A stretch of DNA of 64,000 bases. Origin: Corynebacterium humireducens NBRC 106098 = DSM 45392. GTDB taxonomy: Bacteria > Actinomycetota > Actinomycetes > Mycobacteriales > Mycobacteriaceae. Location: the NCBI RefSeq assembly GCF_000819445.1, contig NZ_CP005286.1, positions 992,001 through 1,056,000 of the forward strand. The letters are read 5' to 3'. Position numbers and translations under genes: made by a program. The notes under the pieces are model-generated. The model ran no database searches. It saw only the letters and a program-made list of their open reading frames with translations, and was not told where the DNA came from. Positions 52,822 to 60,841 of this stretch are shown piece after piece. Numbering within the stretch: the stretch's first letter is position 1; the number at the start of each line of letters is the position of its first letter.

Positions 52822-54504
52822 ATGACCGAGTCCCCGCGCACCATCCGTGCCCCGCACGGCACCGAGCTCAGCGCCAAGAGCTGGCAAACCGAGGCACCCC
52901 TGCGCATGCTCATGAACAACCTCGACCCGGAGGTCGCCGAGCGCCCCGAGGACCTCGTCGTCTACGGCGGCACCGGCCGCGCGGCACGCAGCTGGGAGGC
53001 CTACGACGCGATCATCGAGACGCTCAGGGACCTCGAGGAGGACGAGACCCTGCTCGTCCAGTCCGGCAAGCCCGTCGGCGTCTTCCGCACCAACGTCTGG
53101 GCACCCCGCGTGCTCATCGCCAACTCCAACCTCGTCGGCGACTGGGCCAACTGGCCCGAGTTCCGCCGCCTCGAGGCCGAGGGCCTCATGATGTACGGCC
53201 AGATGACCGCCGGTTCCTGGATCTACATCGCCACCCAGGGCATCCTCCAGGGCACCTACGAGACCTTCGCCGCCGTGGCCCGCAAGCGTTTCGGCGGCAC
53301 CCTCGCCGGCACCCTCACCCTCACCGGCGGCTGCGGCGGCATGGGCGGGGCCCAGCCGCTGTCCGTCACCCTCAACGGCGGTGTCTGCCTCATCGTCGAC
53401 GTCGACGAGTCCCGGCTCAGGCGTCGGCAGGCCAAGCGCTACCTCGATGAGGTCGCCACCGATCTCGACGACGCCGTCGCCCGCGTCAGCGCCGCCAAGG
53501 AGGAGAAGCGTGCCCTGTCCGTCGGCCTAGTGGGCAATGCCGCCGAGGTGTTCCCCGAGCTGCTGCGCCGCCACCGCGCCGGGGAGATCACCGTCGACGT
53601 GGTCACCGACCAGACCTCCGCCCACGACCCGCTCAGCTACCTGCCCACCGAGATCACCGTCGAGGACTGGCAGCGCGAGGCCGCCGAGGACCCCATCACC
53701 TTCACCAAGAAGGCACGCGAGTCCATGGCCGTGCAGGTCCAGGCCATGGTCGAGTTCCAGGACGAGGGCGCCGAGGTCTTCGACTACGGCAACTCCATCC
53801 GCGATGAGGCCCGCCACGCCGGCTACTCCCGCGCCTTCGAGTTCCCCGGCTTCGTCCCCGCCTACATCCGGCCCCTGTTCTGCGAGGGTCTCGGCCCCTT
53901 CCGCTGGGTGGCCCTTTCCGGCGACCCGGAGGACATCCGCGTCACCGACGAGGCCGTCAAGGAGCTGTTCCCCGACAACGAGCACCTCCACCGCTGGATC
54001 GACGCGGCAGGGGAGTACGTCGAGTTCGAGGGCCTGCCGGCCCGCATCTGCTGGCTCGGCTACGGCGAGCGGCACAAGGCGGGACTGCTGTTCAACCGTC
54101 TCGTCGCCGAGGGCAAGGTGAAGGCGCCCATCGTCATCGGCCGTGACCACCTCGACTCCGGTTCCGTCGCCTCCCCCTACCGGGAGACCGAGTCCATGCT
54201 CGACGGCTCCGACGCCATCGCCGACTGGCCGCTGCTCAACGCCCTCACCGCCACCTCCTCCGGCGCGACCTGGGTCTCCCTGCACCACGGAGGCGGCGTG
54301 GGCATCGGACGGTCCATCCACGCGGGCCAGGTGTGCGTCGCCGACGGCACGGAGCTGGCCGCCGCGAAGCTCACCGCCGTGCTCACCAACGACCCGGGCA
54401 TGGGCGTCATCCGCCACGTCGACGCCGGCTACGACCGTGCCCACGAGGTCGCCGTCGAGCGCGGGGTCCGTGTCCCCATGCCGTTCGTCAGCCGCGAGAG
54501 GTAG
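52822..54504 (+). CDS. hutU: Urocanate hydratase
   Basis: A 560-residue NAD+-dependent enzyme turning urocanate into imidazolone propionate. Hallmarks are [33 protein letters not shown], the NAD-binding [32 protein letters not shown], the catalytic-loop [19 protein letters not shown] with the family Cys, and [17 protein letters not shown]. It is full-length for the family. AGAAGGAGA precedes ATG 52822. It is followed after 2 bases by hutI. This uses the route leading to formiminoglutamate, which HutG then cleaves. Confidence 0.95.
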   Translation: MTESPRTIRAPHGTELSAKSWQTEAPLRMLMNNLDPEVAERPEDLVVYGGTGRAARSWEAYDAIIETLRDLEEDETLLVQSGKPVGVFRTNVWAPRVLIANSNLVGDWANWPEFRRLEAEGLMMYGQMTAGSWIYIATQGILQGTYETFAAVARKRFGGTLAGTLTLTGGCGGMGGAQPLSVTLNGGVCLIVDVDESRLRRRQAKRYLDEVATDLDDAVARVSAAKEEKRALSVGLVGNAAEVFPELLRRHRAGEITVDVVTDQTSAHDPLSYLPTEITVEDWQREAAEDPITFTKKARESMAVQVQAMVEFQDEGAEVFDYGNSIRDEARHAGYSRAFEFPGFVPAYIRPLFCEGLGPFRWVALSGDPEDIRVTDEAVKELFPDNEHLHRWIDAAGEYVEFEGLPARICWLGYGERHKAGLLFNRLVAEGKVKAPIVIGRDHLDSGSVASPYRETESMLDGSDAIADWPLLNALTATSSGATWVSLHHGGGVGIGRSIHAGQVCVADGTELAAAKLTAVLTNDPGMGVIRHVDAGYDRAHEVAVERGVRVPMPFVSRER

Positions 54505-54506
54505 CC

Positions 54507-55715
54507 ATGAGCACGCTGTTCCACGGAATCTCCGAGCTGAGGACCGTCTCCGGGCTGGGCACGCTCAGCGACGCCGCGCTCATCGTCGACCGGGGCCGCA
54601 TCGCCTGGATCGGCCCGCGCGCCGGGGCCCCCGCCGCCGACGCGGCGGTTGATCTGGGCGGCCGGGCCGTGCTACCCGGCTGGGTGGACTCCCACACCCA
54701 CATGATCTTCGCGGGGGACCGCGCCGCCGAGTTCGAGGCCCGCATGAACGGGCAGGACTACCAGGCGGGCGGCATCGCGGTGACCATGTCCGCCACCCGC
54801 GAGGCCGGCGCCGTCCGCCTCGAGCAGCTGCTGCTGCGCCGCCTGGCCGATGCGCGCGCCGGGGGCACGACCACGGTGGAGACGAAGACCGGCTACGGGC
54901 TCGACGTGGACTCCGAGGCCCTGGCGGCCGACATCGCCGCCCGGCACGTCGATGACGTCACCTTCCTCGGCGCGCATCTCGTGCCGCCGGGGGAGGACCC
55001 GGACGAGTACCTCGCTCTCGTGCTCGGCGACATGCTCGACGCCGTCGCGGCCAACGTCAGCTGGATCGACGTGTTCTGCGAACGCGGGGCCTTCGATGAG
55101 GCGGCCGCCCGCCGCGTCCTCGAGGCCGGGCGGGCGCGGGGTCTGGGGCTGCGCGTGCACGGCAACCAGCTCGGGCACGGTCCCGGAGTGCAGCTGGCGG
55201 TGGAGTACGGCGCCGCCAGCGTGGACCACGTCAACTACGTGAGTGACGGTGACGTGGAGGCACTCGCCTCCTCGGAGACGGTGGCCACGGTCCTCCCCGC
55301 CTGCGACCTGTCCACGAGGCAGCCGCTGGCGCCGGCCCGGAGGCTTCTCGACGCCGGGGTCCACCTCGCCCTCGCCTCCAACCTCAACCCGGGCACGTCG
55401 TACACCTCGTCGATGGCCTTCTGCGTCACCACCGCGGTGCTGCAGCAGCACCTCACCCTCGACGAGGCCATCCACGCGGCCACCGCCGGTGGGGCGCGGG
55501 CGCTGCGGCGTCACGACATCGGCGGCGGCGTCGACCCCCAGGGCCGACCCGCCCGCGGCAGCCTCGTGGTCGGGGCCGCGGCAGACCTGCACGTGCTGGA
55601 CACCCCCCACGCCATCGATCTGGCCTACCGGCCGGGGATGCCGCTCACGTGGCGGACCTACATCCAGGGGGTGCAGGTCCACCCGGAACCGCAGGATCAG
55701 TCCGACGGCCGATGA
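54507..55715 (+). CDS. hutI: Imidazolonepropionase
   Basis: A 402-residue amidohydrolase that opens imidazolone propionate to N-formimino-L-glutamate. The metal site is GWVDSHTHMIFAGDRAAEFEARMNG (H-x-H near residue 65). KTGYGLDVDSE, RVHGNQLGHGPG, ASVDHVNYVSDGDVEAL and LASNLNPGTSYTSSM complete the signature. ATG 54507 starts two bases after hutU, so the two are coupled. The gene end overlaps the convergent hutG by 19 bases. Confidence 0.94.
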   Translation: MSTLFHGISELRTVSGLGTLSDAALIVDRGRIAWIGPRAGAPAADAAVDLGGRAVLPGWVDSHTHMIFAGDRAAEFEARMNGQDYQAGGIAVTMSATREAGAVRLEQLLLRRLADARAGGTTTVETKTGYGLDVDSEALAADIAARHVDDVTFLGAHLVPPGEDPDEYLALVLGDMLDAVAANVSWIDVFCERGAFDEAAARRVLEAGRARGLGLRVHGNQLGHGPGVQLAVEYGAASVDHVNYVSDGDVEALASSETVATVLPACDLSTRQPLAPARRLLDAGVHLALASNLNPGTSYTSSMAFCVTTAVLQQHLTLDEAIHAATAGGARALRRHDIGGGVDPQGRPARGSLVVGAAADLHVLDTPHAIDLAYRPGMPLTWRTYIQGVQVHPEPQDQSDGR

Positions 55716-56605
55716 CGCACGATCTCCTCCACGATCCGGGCCGCGACCCGCGCGGTCCGGCCGTCGACGTCGAGAAGCGGGTTGAGTTCGACGACATCGA
55801 CCAGACGCAGCTTCCCGCTGCGCGCCACGGCTCTGACGAGCGTCAGGATCCGTGCCAGATCGACGCCCAACGCCGCCGGCGCGCTCACGCCGGGGGCGAC
55901 CGCCGCGGGCAGGACGTCAAGGTCGATGCTCAGGTGGACGTCCGGGGCGTCCTCCAGGAGCTTTCCGACGAGCGCCTCGCACCCGGCCGACGTCATCTCC
56001 GCCAGCTCGACGTCGGTGGTCACCCGGACCCCCAGTTCCCGGGCGGTGTCGAACAGCGCCCGGGTGTTGTTGGGCACCGAGATGCCCAGCACCGCATAAC
56101 GGAACTCCTCCCCGGCCAGGTCCGCGATCTGCCGGAACGGGGTACCCGAGGACGGGGCCGGCGCGACCCGCAGGTCGAAGTGGGCGTCGAGGTTGATGAT
56201 CGCCGGACTGTGCCCCAGCGCCCGGCGCACCCCGCGGTGCGACCCGAACGCCGTCTCATGCCCACCGCCCAGCACGATGACGGTGTGCCCCGCGCGGGTC
56301 AGCTCCTCCACCTGCGCGGACAGTGCGTCGTGCCCGCCCTCCAGGTCGGTACCGGAGACGGTGACGGTGCCGGCGTCGAGAAGCGGGACGTCGGTGTGCA
56401 CGGCCAGGGAGGCCAGGGCACGGCGGATCTCCGTGGGGCCGGCGGCGGCGCCGGGGCGGCCACCGTTGCGGCGGACCCCCTCGTCGGAGGCGAACCCGAC
56501 GAGGGCGACCCCCGGCCGGTCGGTCGTGGTGGTGATGACGCTGTGCCAACGGGCGTGCCCGGCCCCGGGCCCGTCGTCGCGTCCTGTCCATTCATGGGTG
56601 GTCAT
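55697..56605 (-). CDS. hutG: Formimidoylglutamase
   Basis: A 302-residue arginase-family binuclear Mn enzyme hydrolysing formiminoglutamate to glutamate and formamide. Metal motifs are GGGHETAFGSH, NLDAHFDLR and SIDLDVLPAAVAPGVSAPAALG. It is on the opposite strand to hutHUI and divergent from the IclR regulator gene. ATG 56605 lies seven bases after a TATCCT -10 with no ribosome-binding site; the longer open frame would run into the regulator gene. A HutR-like palindrome lies 57 bases upstream. Confidence 0.93.
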   Translation of the reverse strand: MTTHEWTGRDDGPGAGHARWHSVITTTTDRPGVALVGFASDEGVRRNGGRPGAAAGPTEIRRALASLAVHTDVPLLDAGTVTVSGTDLEGGHDALSAQVEELTRAGHTVIVLGGGHETAFGSHRGVRRALGHSPAIINLDAHFDLRVAPAPSSGTPFRQIADLAGEEFRYAVLGISVPNNTRALFDTARELGVRVTTDVELAEMTSAGCEALVGKLLEDAPDVHLSIDLDVLPAAVAPGVSAPAALGVDLARILTLVRAVARSGKLRLVDVVELNPLLDVDGRTARVAARIVEEIVRHRPSD

Positions 56606-56612
56606 GCGCCGT

Positions 56613-56618
56613 AGGATA
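56613..56618 (-). promoter_or_regulatory. -10 hexamer TATCCT, leaderless hutG start
   Basis: On the minus strand TATCCT is followed by seven bases and the ATG at 56605. Confidence 0.55.
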
Positions 56619-56661
56619 ACGCCACCGACCTCCCGCCACACCCGGCTGCGACGCAGCGTGG

Positions 56662-56675
56662 TCCCGCATACGAGA
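56662..56675. promoter_or_regulatory. HutR-type palindrome between hutG and hutR
   Basis: TCCCGCATACGAGA in the 107-base divergent gap. It could control both hutG and the regulator gene itself. Confidence 0.6.
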
Positions 56676-56712
56676 CCGCCGACCCACAGACCACACACAG
56701 GTAAGGAGTGAC

Positions 56713-57453
56713 ATGGGACAGGTGCCCGCCGCGCGACACACGTTGCGCATCCTCTCGCTGCTCTCATCCATCGACGTGCCCGTCTCGGCGGCACGCATCA
56801 TGACGGAACTCGACCTCCCCCGGTCGTCGACGTACCACCTGCTCGCCGTCATGGAGTCGGAGGGCTACGTCGTGCGCATCCCCGAGACCCGCACCTACGG
56901 ACTCGGCATGGCGGCCTACGCCATGGCCAGCGCCTACACCACGCAGCAGCCGCTCGTGCGGCTCGGCGCCAAACTCATCGCCGGCGCCGCGGACCTGGTG
57001 GGAGGCTCCGGCCACATCTCCCGCCTGGCGGGCTCCGAGATCGTCTACCTCCACGAGGTCCGCGCCGCCGGGGCGGTCTCCCTGGTCACCGAGGTCGGCG
57101 TCCGGCTCAGCGCGGCGGGCACCGCCTCCGGGCGCGCCATGCTCGCCCACCTGCCCGCCGTCGAGGCCCGCGCCGCCTTCGCCACCAACCACGGGACCGG
57201 TGCCACGCTGCGCTCCTTCCAGGAACAGCTCGCCACCGTCCGTGAACGCGGCTGGGCGGAGGAGTACGAGGAGGTCTCCCGCGGCCAGCGCAGCGTCGCC
57301 GTGGCCGTGCTCGACCACCTGGGGCGCCCGGCAGCCGCCCTGGCGGTCACCTTCCGCATCGGCAGCGTCCCCGAGGAACGCATCCCCGCGGTCGCCGCGG
57401 AACTGGGGAAGGCCGCCGCCGAGCTCTCGCAGCGGATGTACGGCACGTCCTGA
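56713..57453 (+). CDS. hutR: IclR-family transcriptional regulator of histidine utilisation
   Basis: A 246-residue IclR protein. The winged helix-turn-helix (residues about 5-65: TLRILSLLSSIDVPVSAARIMTELDLPRSSTYHLLAVMESEGYVVR) is followed by the effector domain, with STEVGVRL-type VTEVGVRLSAAGTASGRAMLA and RGQRSVAVAVLDHLGRPAAALAV. In C. resistens an IclR-type HutR activates the hut genes as I recall. Its position beside hutG, divergent, supports the same role here. AAGGAG lies just before ATG 56713. The candidate binding site is the 14-base palindrome found at 47765, 50827, 50864, 52626 and 56662. Confidence 0.85.
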   Translation: MGQVPAARHTLRILSLLSSIDVPVSAARIMTELDLPRSSTYHLLAVMESEGYVVRIPETRTYGLGMAAYAMASAYTTQQPLVRLGAKLIAGAADLVGGSGHISRLAGSEIVYLHEVRAAGAVSLVTEVGVRLSAAGTASGRAMLAHLPAVEARAAFATNHGTGATLRSFQEQLATVRERGWAEEYEEVSRGQRSVAVAVLDHLGRPAAALAVTFRIGSVPEERIPAVAAELGKAAAELSQRMYGTS

Positions 57454-57501
57454 CAGCGGGCCTGCAGCCCATTCCGAGAACGCCGCGGCGACTGGTGACC
57501 C

Positions 57502-57918
57502 CTACCTCTCCCCGCTGTACCCCTCGAGCACGCCGTCGACGAACTCGCCGAGGGTCTGGGTGGAGGCGCCGGTCCAGATGGCCGCGACCTGCTGCATCGG
57601 GGAGATGGTCTGCCCCTCGGGGTTGTGGATCACCCACGCGGCCTCCGGACCGGTGCCGCGCACGCCCCACTCGAAGTCGGTGTGGTTGCAGATGTACTGG
57701 CCGGCCAGGGCGCCGAGGCCGACGACGGCGTGCTCGGCGGGCGGGCGCTGGTCGGCGGGGGCCTGCTCCCAGTTGGCGCGGGTGAGCAGGTAGCCGCGGG
57801 TCAGGGCGTCGGAGTCCATGGTCATGAGCAGCTTGGTGCTCACCTCCCAGTTCTCCTGGATCCAGGAGTTCTCCTGCTCGGTGAGGGGGCGGATGGCCGG
57901 GTCGTTCTGTTCTGTCAT
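57502..57918 (-). CDS. Small protein of unknown function (possibly DUF3806-like)
   Basis: A 138-residue soluble protein (MTEQNDPAIRPLTEQENSWIQENWEVSTKLL...). It has AVVGLGALAGQYICNHTDFEWGVRGTGPEAAWVIHNPEG, alternating helix and sheet, and ends TQTLGEFVDGVLEGYS. The arrangement resembles DUF3806-type proteins, but I cannot confirm this. ATG 57918 lies seven bases after a TATCGT -10, so it is probably leaderless; residues before it are Pro-rich and unconserved in character. It converges on hutR with a 48-base gap that holds no clear hairpin. Confidence 0.65.
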   Translation of the reverse strand: MTEQNDPAIRPLTEQENSWIQENWEVSTKLLMTMDSDALTRGYLLTRANWEQAPADQRPPAEHAVVGLGALAGQYICNHTDFEWGVRGTGPEAAWVIHNPEGQTISPMQQVAAIWTGASTQTLGEFVDGVLEGYSGER

Positions 57919-57925
57919 GCCGCCC

Positions 57926-57931
57926 ACGATA
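57926..57931 (-). promoter_or_regulatory. -10 hexamer TATCGT, leaderless start
   Basis: On the minus strand TATCGT is followed by seven bases and the ATG at 57918. Confidence 0.5.
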
Positions 57932-57994
57932 CGGAGAACGGGCAGGGGAGTGGAGGGGTGGGGCGGAGCGTCGGAAAGCAGCATTGAAAACACC

Positions 57995-58000
57995 TACACT
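57995..58000 (+). promoter_or_regulatory. -10 hexamer TACACT, leaderless GNAT gene start
   Basis: TACACT ends six bases before the ATG at 58007. Confidence 0.55.
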
Positions 58001-58006
58001 CATTGC

Positions 58007-58423
58007 ATGATCATCAGCACCCTGCCTGCCGCCCGTATCCCTGAGGTCGTCGCCCTGTGGGAGGCGACGATGCTGACCCGGCCGTGGAACGATCCGGTCG
58101 CCGACGCGCAGAAGGCGCTGGACGGTGAGAGTTCGACGGTGCTCATCGGCACGGAGGGCTCCGAGGACGGGGAGATCATCGCGTCGGCGATGGTCGGTTT
58201 CGACGGGCACCGCGGGTGGGTGTACTACGTCGCGGTGAGCCCGGAACATCAGGGGGTGGGTCTCGGGCAGACGATGATGCATGCGGCGGAGGAGTGGCTA
58301 CGGGGGCGGGGAGTGGGCAAGCTGCAGCTGATGATCCGTGGGGAGAATCACGCCGTCCGCAGCTTCTACCGCCGCCTCGGCTACGCGACGGAGGACGTGA
58401 CCGTCATGTCCATCCGCCTGTAG
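58007..58423 (+). CDS. GNAT-family N-acetyltransferase (YpeA-like)
   Basis: A 138-residue acetyltransferase. The acetyl-CoA site is VYYVAVSPEHQGVGLGQTMMHAAEEWL (R/Q-x-x-G-x-G/A variant QGVGLG, about residues 78-85). The C-terminal GKLQLMIRGENHAVRSFYRRLGYATEDV is typical of YpeA/RimI-like members, with WNDPVADAQKAL near the N-terminus. The substrate is unknown; an amine of a small molecule or protein is expected. It is divergent from the small unknown protein gene, and a short inverted repeat follows the stop. Confidence 0.85.
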   Translation: MIISTLPAARIPEVVALWEATMLTRPWNDPVADAQKALDGESSTVLIGTEGSEDGEIIASAMVGFDGHRGWVYYVAVSPEHQGVGLGQTMMHAAEEWLRGRGVGKLQLMIRGENHAVRSFYRRLGYATEDVTVMSIRL

Positions 58424-58433
58424 ATGCGACGTA

Positions 58434-58458
58434 GAACACCTGCTGGTGAATGGTGTTC
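58434..58458. repeat. Inverted repeat GAACACC/GGTGTTC before the helicase gene
   Basis: Seven-base perfect arms (58434-58440, 58452-58458) with 11 bases between, located 16 bases before the helicase -10 hexamer. It could be a weak terminator of the GNAT gene or an operator. Confidence 0.4.
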
Positions 58459-58473
58459 CCACAGTAAGTGGCG

Positions 58474-58479
58474 TACTCT
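58474..58479 (+). promoter_or_regulatory. -10 hexamer TACTCT of DEAD-box helicase gene
   Basis: TACTCT ends nine bases before the ATG at 58489, giving at most a two- or three-base leader. Confidence 0.45.
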
Positions 58480-58488
58480 GGTCAGGCA

Positions 58489-60711
58489 ATGAGCATTACC
58501 GATAACGCCACCGGCGGCGTGAACGAGCCGGATGACATTAATCTGTCGGAATCTCAGGAAAACCCGCAAGGTGACGCAGCGCAGGCTGCATCCGCCTCCA
58601 CCGGGCCGCTGACTGTCGAGGATCTGGTTGATCCCGACGTGCCGGCCCAGGCGGATCTGGACACCAGGGACGCGGATACTTCTGAGGCCGCCGACTCCGA
58701 GAACACGATCTCGGACAACGCTGACAACGAAAACACTGCCGAAGCAGACGAGACCGTCGCTGACGCAGACGACAAGAACGAAGCCTCAGAGGATAAGTGC
58801 AAGGGGAACGGGTTCGACAACCTGGGCCTGCCCGACGCAGTCCTCAATGCGGTGCAGAAGGTGGGCTACGAGACCCCCTCCGCCATCCAGGCTCAGACCA
58901 TCCCTGTTCTCATGCAGGGCAACGATGTGGTCGGTCTGGCACAGACCGGTACCGGCAAGACGGCCGCGTTCGCGCTGCCGATCCTCGCCCGCATCGACAT
59001 CGAGGACCGCTCGCCGCAGGCGCTGGTCCTCGCACCGACCCGTGAGCTCGCGCTCCAGGTCGCGGACTCCTTCCAGTCCTTCGCCGACCACCTGGGCAAG
59101 ATCAGCGTCCTGCCGATCTACGGCGGCCAGGCCTACGGCATCCAGCTGTCCGGCCTGCGTCGTGGCGCGCAGATCATCGTGGGCACCCCGGGTCGTGTCA
59201 TCGACCACCTGGAGAAGGGCTCCCTGGACATCTCCCGTCTGCGTTTCCTCGTCCTCGATGAGGCCGACGAGATGCTCAACATGGGTTTCCAGGAGGATGT
59301 CGAGCGCATCCTCGAGGACACCCCGGGTGAGAAGCAGGTCGCACTGTTCTCCGCGACGATGCCCAACGGCATCCGCCGCATCTCGAAGCAGTACCTGAAC
59401 GACCCGCACGAGATCACGGTGAAGTCCGAGACCCGGACCAACACCAACATCACCCAGCGCTTCCTCTTCACTGCGCACCGCAACAAGCTCGACGCGATCA
59501 CCCGCATCCTCGAGGTCACCGAGTTCGAGGCCATGATCGTCTTCGTGCGCACCCGCCACGAGACGGAGGAGGTCGCCGAGAAGCTGCGTGCCCGCGGATT
59601 CTCCGCCGCCGCCATCAACGGTGACATCGCCCAGGCGCAGCGTGAGCGCACCGTCGACCAGCTCAAGGACGGCCGTCTGGACATCCTGGTGGCCACCGAC
59701 GTGGCGGCCCGTGGTCTGGACGTCGACCGCATCAGCCACGTGCTGAACTACGACATCCCGAACGACACCGAGTCCTACGTCCACCGCATCGGCCGCACCG
59801 GTCGTGCAGGCCGTACCGGTGAGGCGATTCTCTTCGTCACCCCGCGTGAGCGCCGCATGCTCCGCTCCATCGAGCGTGCCACCAACGCGCCGCTCGAGGA
59901 GATGGAACTGCCGACCGTCGACGAGGTCAACGAGTCCCGCAAGGAGAAGTTCGCCGACTCCATCACCGCCTCCCTCGAGTCGAAGCAGATCGACGTGTTC
60001 CGCGCGCTGGTCAAGCGGTACTCCGAGGAGAAGGACATCCCGATGGAGGACATCGCCGCCGCCCTGGCCTCCCAGGCACAGGCCGGCGAGGACTTCCTCA
60101 TGAAGGAGGCTCCGCCGGAGCGTCGTCGTGAGCGTTTCGACCGCGACGACCGCCGTGGTGGACGTTTCGACCGTGACGACCGTCGGGGCGGCCGCTTCGA
60201 GGACCGTGGCGAGCGCCGCGAGCGGGGTTCCCGCTTCGACCGTGACGGTGACTTCACCACGTACCGTCTGGCCGTCGGCAAGCGTCAGCACGTGCGTCCG
60301 GGCGCCATCGTCGGTGCCCTGGCTAACGAGGGTGGCCTGACGAACAAGGACTTCGGTCGCATCACCATCGCAATCGACCACACCCTGGTCGAGCTGCCGA
60401 AGGACATGGATCCGGGCGTCCTGGACCGTCTGTCCGACACCCGTATCTCCGGTCAGCTCATCAACATCGAGAAGGACACCGGTCGTCCGCCGGCCCGCGA
60501 GGGTCGGGGCGGTGGCCGTGGTGGCTGGCGTGACCGTGACGGTGACGATCGTGGTGGCCGCGGTGGTTACCGCGGTGGCCGTGACCGCGACGATCGTGGT
60601 GGTCGTGGTGGCTGGCGTGACCGTGACGGTGACGATCGTGGTGGCCGTGGCGGCTTCCGCGGTGGCCGTGACCGCGACGACCGCGGTGGTCGTGGTGGCT
60701 GGCGCGACTAG
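58489..60711 (+). CDS. deaD: DEAD-box ATP-dependent RNA helicase (DeaD/CsdA type)
   Basis: A 740-residue helicase. Residues 1-105 are a very acidic, Asp/Glu/Asn-rich head. The Q motif (GFDNLGLP...TPSAIQAQTIPVL), AQTGTGKTAA, PTRELALQV, VLDEADEML, SATMP, ATDVAARGLD and HRIGRTGRAGRTG follow. Residues about 580-650 are a DbpA/CsdA-type RNA-binding domain (FTTYRLAVGKRQHVRPGAIVGALANEGGL). Before it is an Arg/Asp-rich linker (about 545-575), and after it the tail is an RGG-like repeat. CsdA-type enzymes aid ribosome assembly and mRNA turnover, especially in the cold. ATG 58489 is chosen because a -10 lies nine bases upstream. A strong terminator follows. Confidence 0.93.
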   Translation: MSITDNATGGVNEPDDINLSESQENPQGDAAQAASASTGPLTVEDLVDPDVPAQADLDTRDADTSEAADSENTISDNADNENTAEADETVADADDKNEASEDKCKGNGFDNLGLPDAVLNAVQKVGYETPSAIQAQTIPVLMQGNDVVGLAQTGTGKTAAFALPILARIDIEDRSPQALVLAPTRELALQVADSFQSFADHLGKISVLPIYGGQAYGIQLSGLRRGAQIIVGTPGRVIDHLEKGSLDISRLRFLVLDEADEMLNMGFQEDVERILEDTPGEKQVALFSATMPNGIRRISKQYLNDPHEITVKSETRTNTNITQRFLFTAHRNKLDAITRILEVTEFEAMIVFVRTRHETEEVAEKLRARGFSAAAINGDIAQAQRERTVDQLKDGRLDILVATDVAARGLDVDRISHVLNYDIPNDTESYVHRIGRTGRAGRTGEAILFVTPRERRMLRSIERATNAPLEEMELPTVDEVNESRKEKFADSITASLESKQIDVFRALVKRYSEEKDIPMEDIAAALASQAQAGEDFLMKEAPPERRRERFDRDDRRGGRFDRDDRRGGRFEDRGERRERGSRFDRDGDFTTYRLAVGKRQHVRPGAIVGALANEGGLTNKDFGRITIAIDHTLVELPKDMDPGVLDRLSDTRISGQLINIEKDTGRPPAREGRGGGRGGWRDRDGDDRGGRGGYRGGRDRDDRGGRGGWRDRDGDDRGGRGGFRGGRDRDDRGGRGGWRD
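60520..60711 (+). repeat. 87-base tandem repeat coding an RGG-like tail
   Basis: Two full copies (60520-60606, 60607-60693) and the first 15 coding bases of a third. Each copy encodes 29 residues starting GGWRDRDGDDRGGRGG. Copies differ at a few third positions and at one Tyr/Phe codon. Copy number could vary between strains by slippage. Confidence 0.9.
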
Positions 60712-60722
60712 CCTCTCCTGCT

Positions 60723-60768
60723 GAGACACCCCCGTTCCCCGGATCTCCCGGGGAGCGGGGGTGTTCTC
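60723..60768. terminator. Long hairpin terminator after deaD
   Basis: Nearly perfect inverted repeat of about 20 bases per arm (ACACCCCCG...CGGGGGTGT core) around a short loop, ending in TTCTC. It lies 11 bases after the helicase stop. Confidence 0.85.
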
Positions 60769-60841
60769 ATGTGTGAGGGAAGGTGCATTGTGCCGGAGCC
60801 GTGTGATGGGATGGTGTGGTGACAATGTCGGAGGAGATCCT

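Noticed and set aside
60520..60711. CRISPR array
   Set aside because: The regular repeats are in frame within the helicase gene and encode an RGG-like tail; there are no unique spacers. No CRISPR array or cas gene is present in the window.
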